Assembly: GCA_035946615.1 (NCBI GenBank)
Contig: DASYZB010000053.1
Location: 1 to 50,124, forward strand
Direction of reading: 5' to 3'
DNA length: 50,124 nucleotides
From: Verrucomicrobiia bacterium
GTDB lineage: Bacteria > Verrucomicrobiota > Verrucomicrobiia > Limisphaerales > UBA8199
Shown here: piece after piece, positions 16,799 through 24,413 of the stretch
Position numbering within the stretch: the stretch's first letter is position 1
Layout of the letters: every line of letters starts with the position of its first letter
The notes under the pieces: generated by a model
What the model was told of the DNA's origin: nothing
Database searches by the model: none
Seen by the model: the letters and a program-made list of their open reading frames with translations, nothing else
Position numbers and translations under genes: made by a program

Positions 16799-16813
16799 GA
16801 GTGAGATAGTGAC

Positions 16814-17533
16814 ATGACGAAGATGAGCGCAAGCAAGTTGGCGGGCGGTTGGAGGGCAGTGTGCGGTTTGGTGTTTGGCGTATTATTGCTGGCCGGATGC
16901 AAGAGCGGCGCGGGTGACCCGCGCTTCGCGGACATGCCGGGAGGGCCGGCTGGCTCCTCGGCGATTGCCTCGCCGGCAATTGCCGCCCCGGCTCCTGTCA
17001 CAGGGGCCGCCATGGACCCAGGGTCCATGGACCAAACCAACGTCCTTGACGTGCTGCACCCCAATGACGCCGTGATTATCACGTTCAGCGATCTGCCAGT
17101 CCCACAGCCGCCCATCTCGGACCGGGTCAAGGAAGACGGCACCATTACTTTAATCCAGAACCAGACGTTCCAGGCCGCTGGCAAAACCCGCCGCGATTTG
17201 GAGAAGGAGATTCGCGCGCGGTATGTCCCGGATTACTTCAAGACCATGACCGTCCAAGTCGAGCATGCCGAACAGAGCCGGTTTTATTATGTGGGCGGTG
17301 AGGTGAAACTGCCTGCTCGCCAGATTTACATCAGCCGCATCACAGTCCTGAAGGCCATTCAATCTGCAGGTGATTTTACAGACTTTGCCAGAAAACGAGG
17401 CGTCGTTTTGACCCGCGCCAATGGCAAGACGGTCACAGTCAATTGCGTTCGGGCCCAGCGGCATCCGGAACTGGACCTCGAGATTTTTCCTGGAGACAAA
17501 ATCTGGGTGCCGCGCCGCAATCCGTTCTGGTAA
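16814..17533 (+). CDS. Wza-like polysaccharide export lipoprotein
   Basis: The product has 239 residues. The lipobox LLAGC places the lipidated cysteine at residue 29. An Ala/Pro-rich linker is followed by a Poly_export domain at about 75-160 (LHPNDAVIITFSD, then VKEDGTITL) and a SLBB-type domain at about 160-235 (VGGEVKLPAR, then LKAIQSAGDF), ending near PGDKIWVPRR. It should form the outer-membrane export channel that partners the Wzc-like kinase. At 239 residues it is shorter than E. coli Wza (379): it has a single SLBB domain and no clear C-terminal membrane helix. Its stop overlaps the ATG of the FHA gene (TAATG). Confidence 0.9.
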   Translation: MTKMSASKLAGGWRAVCGLVFGVLLLAGCKSGAGDPRFADMPGGPAGSSAIASPAIAAPAPVTGAAMDPGSMDQTNVLDVLHPNDAVIITFSDLPVPQPPISDRVKEDGTITLIQNQTFQAAGKTRRDLEKEIRARYVPDYFKTMTVQVEHAEQSRFYYVGGEVKLPARQIYISRITVLKAIQSAGDFTDFARKRGVVLTRANGKTVTVNCVRAQRHPELDLEIFPGDKIWVPRRNPFW

Positions 17534-17922
17534 TGGTCCAATTCAAAATCCTGTCCGGCAAACAGGCGGGCGCCACGTGGGTTGCCCGCCGTTTTCCTGT
17601 ACAGGTTGGCCGCGGCTCACAGAACGGCCTGCGGCTTGAGGAAGATGGTGTTTGGGAGAAGCATTTCGTCCTGGATTGCGACGCGGCCGAAGGCTTCATT
17701 CTGAGAACGGAGGCCCAGGCCCTGGTGCGCGTCAACGGCCAGGCTGTCGAACGGCTTTCCCTGCGAAACGGGGACCTTGTCCAACTCGGTTCGGCCAGCC
17801 TGCAATTCTGGCTTGGGGATACCCGCCAAAGGGCGTTGGGGCTGCGCGAGGCGGTCTCCTGGGCGTCCATCTGCTTGGTTACCCTGGCCCAAATCGCCTT
17901 GCTTTACTGGCTCCTGCAATGA
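17533..17922 (+). CDS. FHA-domain protein with C-terminal membrane helix
   Basis: The product has 129 residues. The start is fixed by the TAATG overlap with the export lipoprotein gene. An FHA fold is seen at about 15-95 (VGRGSQNGLRL, then VRVNGQAVERLSLRNGDLVQLG). The usual GR-S-NG elements are largely present but the SxxH part is altered (DGVWEKHFVL). A hydrophobic helix at about 107-128 anchors the protein, with FHA facing the cytoplasm. FHA domains bind phosphothreonine peptides, so it may read a phosphorylation state connected to the exopolysaccharide machinery. A Ser/Thr kinase gene lies 28 kb away in the window. It converges with purH. Confidence 0.8.
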   Translation: MVQFKILSGKQAGATWVARRFPVQVGRGSQNGLRLEEDGVWEKHFVLDCDAAEGFILRTEAQALVRVNGQAVERLSLRNGDLVQLGSASLQFWLGDTRQRALGLREAVSWASICLVTLAQIALLYWLLQ

Positions 17923-17940
17923 ACGAACTCAGCGGATGGA

Positions 17941-19494
17941 TTAATGCCTGAAATGCCGTATTCCTGTGAAGACCATGGCCAGGCCACGACTATCCGCCGC
18001 GGCAATAATCTCGGCATCCCGCACTGAACCGCCTGGCTGAATCGCCGCTGTGGCTCCCGCCTCGGCTGCTGCCACCAGCGCATCCGGAAAGGGAAAAAAA
18101 GCATCGCTGCATACGGTGCTGCCTGCAAGAGAGAGCCCGGCCTGGCCTGCCTTCCAAACTGCTAAACGGCTCGAATCAACCCGGCTCATCTGGCCTGCGC
18201 CAATGCCCAATGTCCGGTCTGCGGTTGCGTACGCAATCGCGTTGGACTTGACGTGCTTGACCACTCGCCAGCCAAATGACATCGCCTGCCATTCTGACTC
18301 GGTTGGTTGACGTTGCGTCACGACTTTGCCCCTTTCGCCCATAGCCGGTTTTGCGTCCGGTGCTTGCGCCAAATACGATTCGGCGCCCACACTGCGTATA
18401 TCGAGACCTTCGGTACTATGAGGCGACCGGAGCATTCGCATCATGCGGAGGTTCTTCTTCTTTCTCAGCAAATCGAGGGCTTCGGGAGTGAAATCGGGGG
18501 CCACAATCACTTCGCTGAATATTTCCGCAATCGCCTCGGCAACGGCCAAATCGAGGATGCGATTGACAGAAATAATGCCGCCAAAGGGCGCTTGGCGGTC
18601 TGTCGCAAATGCCTTTTCCCAGGCCTCGCGCAAGGTAGCGCCCTGGCCAACACCGCAAGGATTGGTGTGCTTGAGAATCGCCAGGGCAGGGCCGTCGGCG
18701 GAAAACTCACTGATTAAGGCGGCAGCGGCTGTGAGGTCCAGAATGTTATTGTACGACAGCTCCTTGCCGTGCAGTTGCCGGAAGTACTCATGGAATCGGC
18801 CATAAAGACTGGCGCCCTGGTGTGGGTTTTCTCCGTAGCGAAGCGTTTGAGCTAACGGCGCATGGACCGCCAGAACACAAGGAAGACCTCCCGGCGCGAC
18901 CACGTCAAAGCTTTTGCTAAAATAAGCGGCAATGGCGGCATCATACCCTGCCGTCCGTGCGAAGACCTTGGCTGCAAGCCTTCGCCGCAGGTCCAGGGTT
19001 GTATTGCCCTCGCGCTGAACTTGAGCAGCCACTTCCGCGTAATCAGCCGGGTCCACGACGACCGTGACGCTCTCGTGGTTTTTGGCCGCGCTGCGGAGCA
19101 TCGAGGGGCCGCCAATGTCGATGTTTTCTATTGCCTCCTGGAGAGTCGCCTCAGGCCGGGCGACGGTCTGCTCGAACGGATACAGGTTCACTACCACGAG
19201 ATCGATCGGCAGGATGCCATGCTCGCGAATGGCGGTTTCATGCGCCGGATTGGTTCGCACGTAGAGCAGTCCCCCATGAACTTTTGGATGGAGGGTTTTG
19301 ACACGTCCATCCAGCATTTCAGGAAACCCGGTGTAGGCGCTCAGATCGGTAACTTGCAAGCCCCCCTCGCGCAGGGTTTTGGCAGTCCCTCCCGTGGAAA
19401 TCAGTTCGACGCCGCCGGCTGCAAGAGTTTTGGCCAAAGAGACCAGGCCCGTTTTGTCTGAAACCGAAAGCAGCGCTCGTTGAATTCGACCCAT
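17941..19494 (-). CDS. purH: Bifunctional AICAR transformylase/IMP cyclohydrolase
   Basis: The product has 517 residues from ATG 19494, which starts [16 protein letters not shown]; a longer frame adds three residues. The N-terminal IMP cyclohydrolase (MGS-like) domain has [10 protein letters not shown]. The C-terminal AICAR transformylase domain has the KHTNPCGVG motif. It performs the last two steps of IMP synthesis in the cytoplasm, using 10-formyl-THF that FolD can supply. Length fits the family (about 510-530). The gene stands alone on the reverse strand, with about 250 nt upstream that hold no gene. Confidence 0.96.
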   Translation of the reverse strand: MGRIQRALLSVSDKTGLVSLAKTLAAGGVELISTGGTAKTLREGGLQVTDLSAYTGFPEMLDGRVKTLHPKVHGGLLYVRTNPAHETAIREHGILPIDLVVVNLYPFEQTVARPEATLQEAIENIDIGGPSMLRSAAKNHESVTVVVDPADYAEVAAQVQREGNTTLDLRRRLAAKVFARTAGYDAAIAAYFSKSFDVVAPGGLPCVLAVHAPLAQTLRYGENPHQGASLYGRFHEYFRQLHGKELSYNNILDLTAAAALISEFSADGPALAILKHTNPCGVGQGATLREAWEKAFATDRQAPFGGIISVNRILDLAVAEAIAEIFSEVIVAPDFTPEALDLLRKKKNLRMMRMLRSPHSTEGLDIRSVGAESYLAQAPDAKPAMGERGKVVTQRQPTESEWQAMSFGWRVVKHVKSNAIAYATADRTLGIGAGQMSRVDSSRLAVWKAGQAGLSLAGSTVCSDAFFPFPDALVAAAEAGATAAIQPGGSVRDAEIIAAADSRGLAMVFTGIRHFRH

Positions 19495-19651
19495 AAGGCG
19501 CAATACCTTTGGTCAACCAGCCCGGCGAGTCAATGCACAAATCGGCTAAGCCGTAACCAGTCAATTTGAACAGGAGATAAGAGAGAAAACAGAGACGTGA
19601 ACACGAAGCCAAAACTGTTTCTTACACCCTTGTGGCTGCTCACTAAATGGT

Positions 19652-19669
19652 GAGGCGCTGTTGCGCCTC
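19652..19669. repeat. Hairpin between Sel1 gene and purH
   Basis: GAGGCGC (19652-19658) and GCGCCTC (19663-19669) enclose TGTT, a compact 7-bp GC-rich stem. It lies 71 nt past the stop of the Sel1 gene and upstream of purH, both on the reverse strand, so it may help to end the Sel1 transcript. No T-run follows. Confidence 0.4.
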
Positions 19670-19740
19670 CCTTGCTCACAAAGTGCTTCAAAAATCTCTG
19701 TTCTCTCCGTTTCCTCCTGTTGCATTTTGCGTGTTCCGGG

Positions 19741-20466
19741 CTAGGGAATCACTGCAGCGTCGCCTGCCTGTTCGATGGCGGGCTCCGCCTCGCGGGTAGC
19801 CTCTTCGGCGGCTTCCAGGGTTGCGTAATAAACCCCCAGATTGTGTTGAGCGGTTTTGTCTCCAGCTCGCGCGGAGCGGCAGAACCACTTTACGGCTTCG
19901 CGCACGTTCTGTGGCACACCACGCCCGGTCTCGTAACATAGTCCCAGATTGCACTGCGCTGGAGCGCACTCCTGCTCGGCCGCCAAACGGTACCAGCGGA
20001 CTGCCTCCTCGTAATTCTGCGGCACGACCTGGCCCGTCTCATAAAAGACGCCCAGGTTAAACTGCGCCTGCGGCTCACCCTGTTCGGCAGCCGCATGATA
20101 CCACTTGACCGCCTCGGCATAATTCTGCGGCACACCTTGCCCGGTCTCGTACAGCACACCCAGATTGAATTGCGCCGCCGGGTCTCCCTGCTCGGCTGCT
20201 TCCCGAAACCACTTGGCGGCCTGTCCAAACTCCTGCGGAACGCCCGTCCCGGTTTGAAAACAAAAACCAAGATAACACTGAGCTGACGAATCATTCTGTT
20301 CAGCGGCACGGCGGAACCACTTGACCGCTTCGGGATGGTCCTGCTTGACCCCCTGCCCGGTTTGAAAGCAAATCCCCAAATAGCATTGCGCGGCGGCATC
20401 GCCCTGTTCGGCGGCTCTTCGCATTTCATCGAACGATTGCCAGCTTCGGCGGTTTATCTGTGTCAT
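19741..20466 (-). CDS. Sel1-repeat protein
   Basis: The product has 241 residues. Five complete 36-residue Sel1-like repeats and a partial sixth cover about 24-220; each repeat follows the plan AQ.NLG.-.YETG.GVPQN..EAVKW...AAEQG. Such alpha-alpha superhelices mediate protein-protein contacts. There is no signal peptide. At the DNA level the gene is a 108-bp tandem repeat, which could be unstable. The tail is acidic and alanine-rich. Nothing in the neighbourhood reveals a partner. Confidence 0.9.
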   Translation of the reverse strand: MTQINRRSWQSFDEMRRAAEQGDAAAQCYLGICFQTGQGVKQDHPEAVKWFRRAAEQNDSSAQCYLGFCFQTGTGVPQEFGQAAKWFREAAEQGDPAAQFNLGVLYETGQGVPQNYAEAVKWYHAAAEQGEPQAQFNLGVFYETGQVVPQNYEEAVRWYRLAAEQECAPAQCNLGLCYETGRGVPQNVREAVKWFCRSARAGDKTAQHNLGVYYATLEAAEEATREAEPAIEQAGDAAVIP

Positions 20467-20645
20467 ACAGCCAGAGTTCAGTAGCCCAGGCCTCCATCGG
20501 TTTACCCCTCAAACCCGGTGCTTGCTTTATGATAAAAGTAAATGGGGCGATTTCAAGCCCTGAGTTGGGCCCAGCCATTCCTGCGTGTAGGAGACGACGT
20601 AAGGAGTGTCTGATCAGCAACTTCCGGGTGAACCAAAGGCGGCAG

Positions 20646-20674
20646 TTGACAGTCTTATCGGAGACTGCTGTCAT
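20646..20674 (+). promoter_or_regulatory. Promoter with overlapping dyad, upstream of a response regulator
   Basis: TTGACA (20646-20651) and TGTCAT (20669-20674) are 17 nt apart, 52 nt before ATG 20727. The arms TGACAGTCT (20647-20655) and AGACTGCTGTCA (20662-20673) form an imperfect palindrome that exactly covers the promoter, as an operator would. Confidence 0.4.
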
Positions 20675-20726
20675 TGGGCCCTGGCTTCCCCCTTGCCAGC
20701 AAGCCAGAGCGGGTGTTTACTGAAAA

Positions 20727-21143
20727 ATGGAAATGGAAATTGAAAGGCCAACGGGCGAGCCATCTGAGGAGCGCCCGACCCGGACTTTGGTGTATGTGGT
20801 CGATGATGAGGCAATGCTTTTGGAACTGGCTACGGTCATCCTTGCGCCCTTGGGCTATGAAATCCGCGCTTTCCGTGACCCCGAGGCCGCCGTCCGGGCC
20901 TATGCTGCCGCCTCCCCTCGGCCGGCCCTGGTCATTACGGACTACGCCATGCATAATATGAACGGCATGGCGCTCATCCAAGCCTGCCGCCGGCTCGAAC
21001 CGGCCCAGAAGATACTGCTGGTCAGTGGTACAGTTGGTCCGGAGATTTTTGATAAAATGCCTTCCAAACCGAACCGATTCCTGGCTAAACCTTATCAAGC
21101 CAAACAACTTGTGGACCTCGTTAAATCCGTTTTAGAAAGTTGA
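20727..21143 (+). CDS. Single-domain response regulator (CheY-like receiver)
   Basis: The product has 138 residues: an N-terminal extension of about 18 residues, then one receiver domain. Acidic pocket VDDE, phosphoacceptor Asp72 (VITDYAMHNMNG), Ser100 and Lys121 (LAKPY) are all in place. There is no output domain, so it works by protein-protein contact or as a phosphorelay intermediate. The hybrid histidine kinase at 24414 is a possible partner but not adjacent. The AsmA-like gene starts 51 nt downstream. Confidence 0.88.
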   Translation: MEMEIERPTGEPSEERPTRTLVYVVDDEAMLLELATVILAPLGYEIRAFRDPEAAVRAYAAASPRPALVITDYAMHNMNGMALIQACRRLEPAQKILLVSGTVGPEIFDKMPSKPNRFLAKPYQAKQLVDLVKSVLES

Positions 21144-21194
21144 GACCAATTGCCCCTCGAACCCACCGCGCTTTTACCTTAATTCGCACCGTCT

Positions 21195-21980
21195 ATGAAA
21201 AAAATCATCGTTCGCGTTTTAGTCGCCTTGGTCATTCTCGTCATTCTGGCGGGTGTGGCAGTCGCACTGTTCCTGGACACCGCTATCAAGCGTGGCATCG
21301 AAACCGCAGGGCCCATGCTGGCCAAAGTCGAGGTCAAACTCGACTCCGTCAACCTATCGCTCCTCTCCGGTTCAGGGAAGCTCAAGGGCCTTTTCGTCGG
21401 CAACCCACAAGGCTTCAAAACCGCCTCCGCCATCCAGGTCGCCACCGCCAGCCTCGCTCTGGAACCGCGCTCGCTCTTCTCTGACAAGGTCGTTATCCGG
21501 GCGATCGACCTGGAAGGGCCCGAAATCACTTTCGAAACGGATTTGAAAAAGAACAATCTCAACCAGATTCTCGACAACCTGCAGGACAGCACAGGTGGCG
21601 AAAACGCGCCTCCCAAACCCAACGAGCCCGCCCCGGTGCAACAGGCCAAAGCCACCAAGAAACTGCAGGTGGACGATTTCCTAATTCGTGGCGGCAAGGT
21701 GCATGTCAGCGTAACTGGTTTGGGTGGACGGGAGATGAGTGTGGCGTTGCCGGAAATTCACTTGACGGCTTTGGGCCAGGGGCCTGAAGGCATTACACCG
21801 GCGGAGCTTGCCAAAGAAGTGCTGCAAGCGGTTGAGAAAGAGGCGGCACAGGCCTCCAGCGCATCGGTGGCCGATTTGAGCAAGCAGGCAACTGGCCTGC
21901 TCAAGGGTGTGACGCCAGGCAGCAATAGCGCCGTGGATAACATCAGCAAGGGCATCGGCGGCCTGTTCAAGAAGAAGTAA
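21195..21980 (+). CDS. AsmA/DUF748-like membrane-anchored periplasmic protein
   Basis: The product has 261 residues. One N-terminal helix at about 5-27 anchors a periplasmic beta-rich region. Features such as LDSVNLSLLSGSGKLKGL and IDLEGPEITFE recall the N-terminal part of AsmA/DUF748 proteins, which act in outer-membrane lipid transport or assembly. Those proteins are usually much longer, so this is a short relative or another envelope protein with the same start. A basic tail ends the protein (FKKK). Assignment is by pattern. Confidence 0.6.
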   Translation: MKKIIVRVLVALVILVILAGVAVALFLDTAIKRGIETAGPMLAKVEVKLDSVNLSLLSGSGKLKGLFVGNPQGFKTASAIQVATASLALEPRSLFSDKVVIRAIDLEGPEITFETDLKKNNLNQILDNLQDSTGGENAPPKPNEPAPVQQAKATKKLQVDDFLIRGGKVHVSVTGLGGREMSVALPEIHLTALGQGPEGITPAELAKEVLQAVEKEAAQASSASVADLSKQATGLLKGVTPGSNSAVDNISKGIGGLFKKK

Positions 21981-22017
21981 ACTATTGGGGCTCGAGGACG
22001 CCTGTAATCTTGGGCGG

Positions 22018-22737
22018 CTATTTCTGACCCGAGTCTGCTCCAATTTTCGTCAGAATCGCCCGCTTGAACTGCTCCTGATCACTGTACTGGGCGACGTTTC
22101 CTGGAGGATCAAATTGGCTCGAATCAGGCTGGATGAATTTAATCTGGCTAAAACGCACAAAGGAGTTATTGCCGTTTTCGGTGGTTTGGATTTGGATTGG
22201 AAAATCCTTCAAATCTTTGGCATTCCAAACGATGGCCTTTGTCGTGTGCCCCTTCTCGTCGGTCATGGTGAGCTGGTTCTTTACGCAGGGATGACCTTCC
22301 AGAACCTCCTTGCCCAGCGGCGTGGTCGTGATTTTGACTCCGCTTTCCAAGGGACCGCTTAAGAGTATTTTCTGGTCTGGATAGATGAAATACACGGTCT
22401 TCTTGTCCGGACGAAATACGCTGACGACCCGAGCCAGTCCCATCTGCTTGAGACTATTGGCCATGCCGGCCGGCATGTTCCGGTTTCTTGCCTGGCTCAG
22501 GTCCATTTCTACACGCATCTTTCCGTCCAGAAACGCAAACTCCATCGGCGTATCGATTCGCTCCTGTTGCGAATCATCCAGCACTTGCACCTCGGTCTTT
22601 GCAGTAAACGCGCTGATACTGCCGAACATCTGACCGAGTCCGGCCATAATGCCTGACGAGGCGGTTGGCCCGGGCATTTGAGCGCCGGCGCTGAGTCGCA
22701 TCAGCAGCAGTACCATCGTGCCCACTGTAAATTTCAT
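22018..22737 (-). CDS. Secreted protein, DUF4412-like
   Basis: The product has 239 residues from ATG 22737; the frame continues 16 residues upstream without improving the signal peptide. A signal peptide at about 1-20 ends in SAGAQ. The mature part contains the pattern of DUF4412/LolA-like proteins (MRVEMDLSQ, then VYFIYPDQKILL, EGHPCVK and FPIQIQTT). A periplasmic role is inferred. It converges with the AsmA-like gene. Confidence 0.6.
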   Translation of the reverse strand: MKFTVGTMVLLLMRLSAGAQMPGPTASSGIMAGLGQMFGSISAFTAKTEVQVLDDSQQERIDTPMEFAFLDGKMRVEMDLSQARNRNMPAGMANSLKQMGLARVVSVFRPDKKTVYFIYPDQKILLSGPLESGVKITTTPLGKEVLEGHPCVKNQLTMTDEKGHTTKAIVWNAKDLKDFPIQIQTTENGNNSFVRFSQIKFIQPDSSQFDPPGNVAQYSDQEQFKRAILTKIGADSGQK

Positions 22738-22876
22738 GCTCAAACAATTGAGTCGTTTCACCATAATTATCAGCATAAAGGTCAAAACCAGCTCCGCCAG
22801 CCAAATCTGAGGACACGAAACTGGAGACTGGCAGGAGGTTCAAGCATCACACGCTCTACGCTCTAACGCTCCAGGC

Positions 22877-24127
22877 TCAACGCCCCAGCCCCTCCCCGAA
22901 CCGCGCGCCGCGGCGCTCTGAGCCCAAAGCGATAACTATTACCCCAGTAATGAATACCACCACGGCCGTCAGGGCCATGGCCGTCGCATAATCGAGGTTC
23001 TTCGCAAAGAGGGCCTCGAGATAGCCTACGCTACCCGCCAGCAACACTCCACATTGGTAGGCGAAACCGGGTAAAAACCCTCGAACCGACCCAGGCGACA
23101 GTTCGGTAATATGTGCAGGAATGACGCCCCAGGCACCCTGAACCATAAACTGCATCAGAAACGAGCCGAGCACCAGCAAAGCGGTGGTCGGGGCATAGGC
23201 CCAAAGCGGGATAAGGATAGCTGCCAGAACGAACGCCGTCATCATTCCACGGCGGCGCCCCCAGCGGTCAGAGACCCACCCGAAAACTATCCCCCCGCTC
23301 AAGGCGCCCAGGTTGTAAATCACCGCTATGATGGCTACCTGGCGCGGCGAGAAACCCCGTTGCTCCTTGAGGAAGGTCGGGTACATGTCTTGCGTGCCGT
23401 GTGAGGCAAAATTCATCATCATCATCAGGGTGGTCAGGTAGAGAAAGACTTTCCAGTTCGACAGGATGGCCTTTGTCAGATTGCCCCAGTTCTCCTGCCT
23501 TTCCTGCTGCCACACAGCCGATTCCTCGACCTTGAATCGTACGAATACCGCCAGCAGCGCCGGCAACCCGCCCACAAAGAACATTGGCCGCCAGCCCCAG
23601 CGAGGAAACACCACAAAATAGCAACAAGCTGCCGGCAGGTACCCCACCGCATATCCTTCCTGCAGCAAACCAGATAAAACACCTCGCCAACGCACAGGCG
23701 CCTTTTCCATCACCAGAGATGCCCCCACACCCCATTCTCCTCCCATCCCTATGCCAAAGAGAGCCCGCAACAGCAGAAAGGTCGTGTAATCCGGAGCCAG
23801 CCCGGAGAGGACCTCAATGACCGAATAAAAAATCAAGTCCGCCATGAGTGGCCCTCGACGGCCATAACGGTCTGCCAGCAATCCAAAAATAAAGGCCCCC
23901 ACCGGCCTGAAGGCCAGAGTCACCGCGACAGCTCCCATTATTGCTTTGATATCTGTGTGGAAATCCTTGGCTATTGCTGGTACGGCAAATATCAGGACAA
24001 AAAAATCGAATGCGTCCAGAGTCCAACCCAGAAAACTGGCCAGTAATGCGCTCAGATAGTCGCCTGAGGCAGGCAACGCAATGGGCTGATTAGCAAGATG
24101 ATTGAGGCCCGGAAGGGGATTTTGCAC
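22877..24127 (-). CDS. MFS transporter (sialate/lactate:H+ symporter type)
   Basis: The product has 416 residues with a GTG start at 24127. Twelve helices are apparent. The signature FLGWTLDAFDFFVLIF in helix 1 and GLLADRYGRRGPLM in the loop between helices 2 and 3, with a second copy GWVSDRWGRRRGMM between helices 8 and 9, match the SHS family (NanT, Jen1 and related carboxylate carriers). The substrate is not determined. The gene is divergent from the hybrid kinase gene, with 286 nt between them that carry a 17-bp palindrome. Confidence 0.88.
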   Translation of the reverse strand: MQNPLPGLNHLANQPIALPASGDYLSALLASFLGWTLDAFDFFVLIFAVPAIAKDFHTDIKAIMGAVAVTLAFRPVGAFIFGLLADRYGRRGPLMADLIFYSVIEVLSGLAPDYTTFLLLRALFGIGMGGEWGVGASLVMEKAPVRWRGVLSGLLQEGYAVGYLPAACCYFVVFPRWGWRPMFFVGGLPALLAVFVRFKVEESAVWQQERQENWGNLTKAILSNWKVFLYLTTLMMMMNFASHGTQDMYPTFLKEQRGFSPRQVAIIAVIYNLGALSGGIVFGWVSDRWGRRRGMMTAFVLAAILIPLWAYAPTTALLVLGSFLMQFMVQGAWGVIPAHITELSPGSVRGFLPGFAYQCGVLLAGSVGYLEALFAKNLDYATAMALTAVVVFITGVIVIALGSERRGARFGEGLGR

Positions 24128-24333
24128 AGAATAGATTGGCTCAGGAAATGCTCTTTCTCAAATGAATCAGTTCGGGGTCGGCTTTCTAACTGGACACTCT
24201 TTGTTTCGCCAGAACGAAAGAGCCCCAAAGCGGCCAGTAAGTCGTTCGGCCCAGTCGAAAACCGCCGCTGAATAATTGTAAGTCTTTAAAAATGAGAGAC
24301 GTAGGTAATCGCCGGTCGCGTGAAAGAGTTTCC

Positions 24334-24350
24334 GTCAGCTCCTGGCTGAC
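24334..24350. promoter_or_regulatory. Palindrome in the MFS/hybrid-kinase divergent gap
   Basis: GTCAGC (24334-24339) and GCTGAC (24345-24350) are perfect arms around TCCTG, 63 nt upstream of the kinase start at 24414. A candidate operator. The rest of the 286-nt gap shows only imperfect dyads and no coding sequence. Confidence 0.35.
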
Positions 24351-24413
24351 TGAATCTCCCAGGGCGTTTTGCTCCCGATTGCGGTCAATCCACTTACCAA
24401 CCCATAACTTCCA

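Noticed and set aside
19741-20466. CRISPR-like array
   Set aside because: The 108-bp periodicity is the codon repeat of Sel1 motifs without spacers. No CRISPR array or cas gene is present anywhere in the window.
20426-20674. 82-codon reverse frame upstream of the Sel1 gene
   Set aside because: It overlaps the Sel1 gene start and the response-regulator promoter, and shows no domain or conserved pattern.
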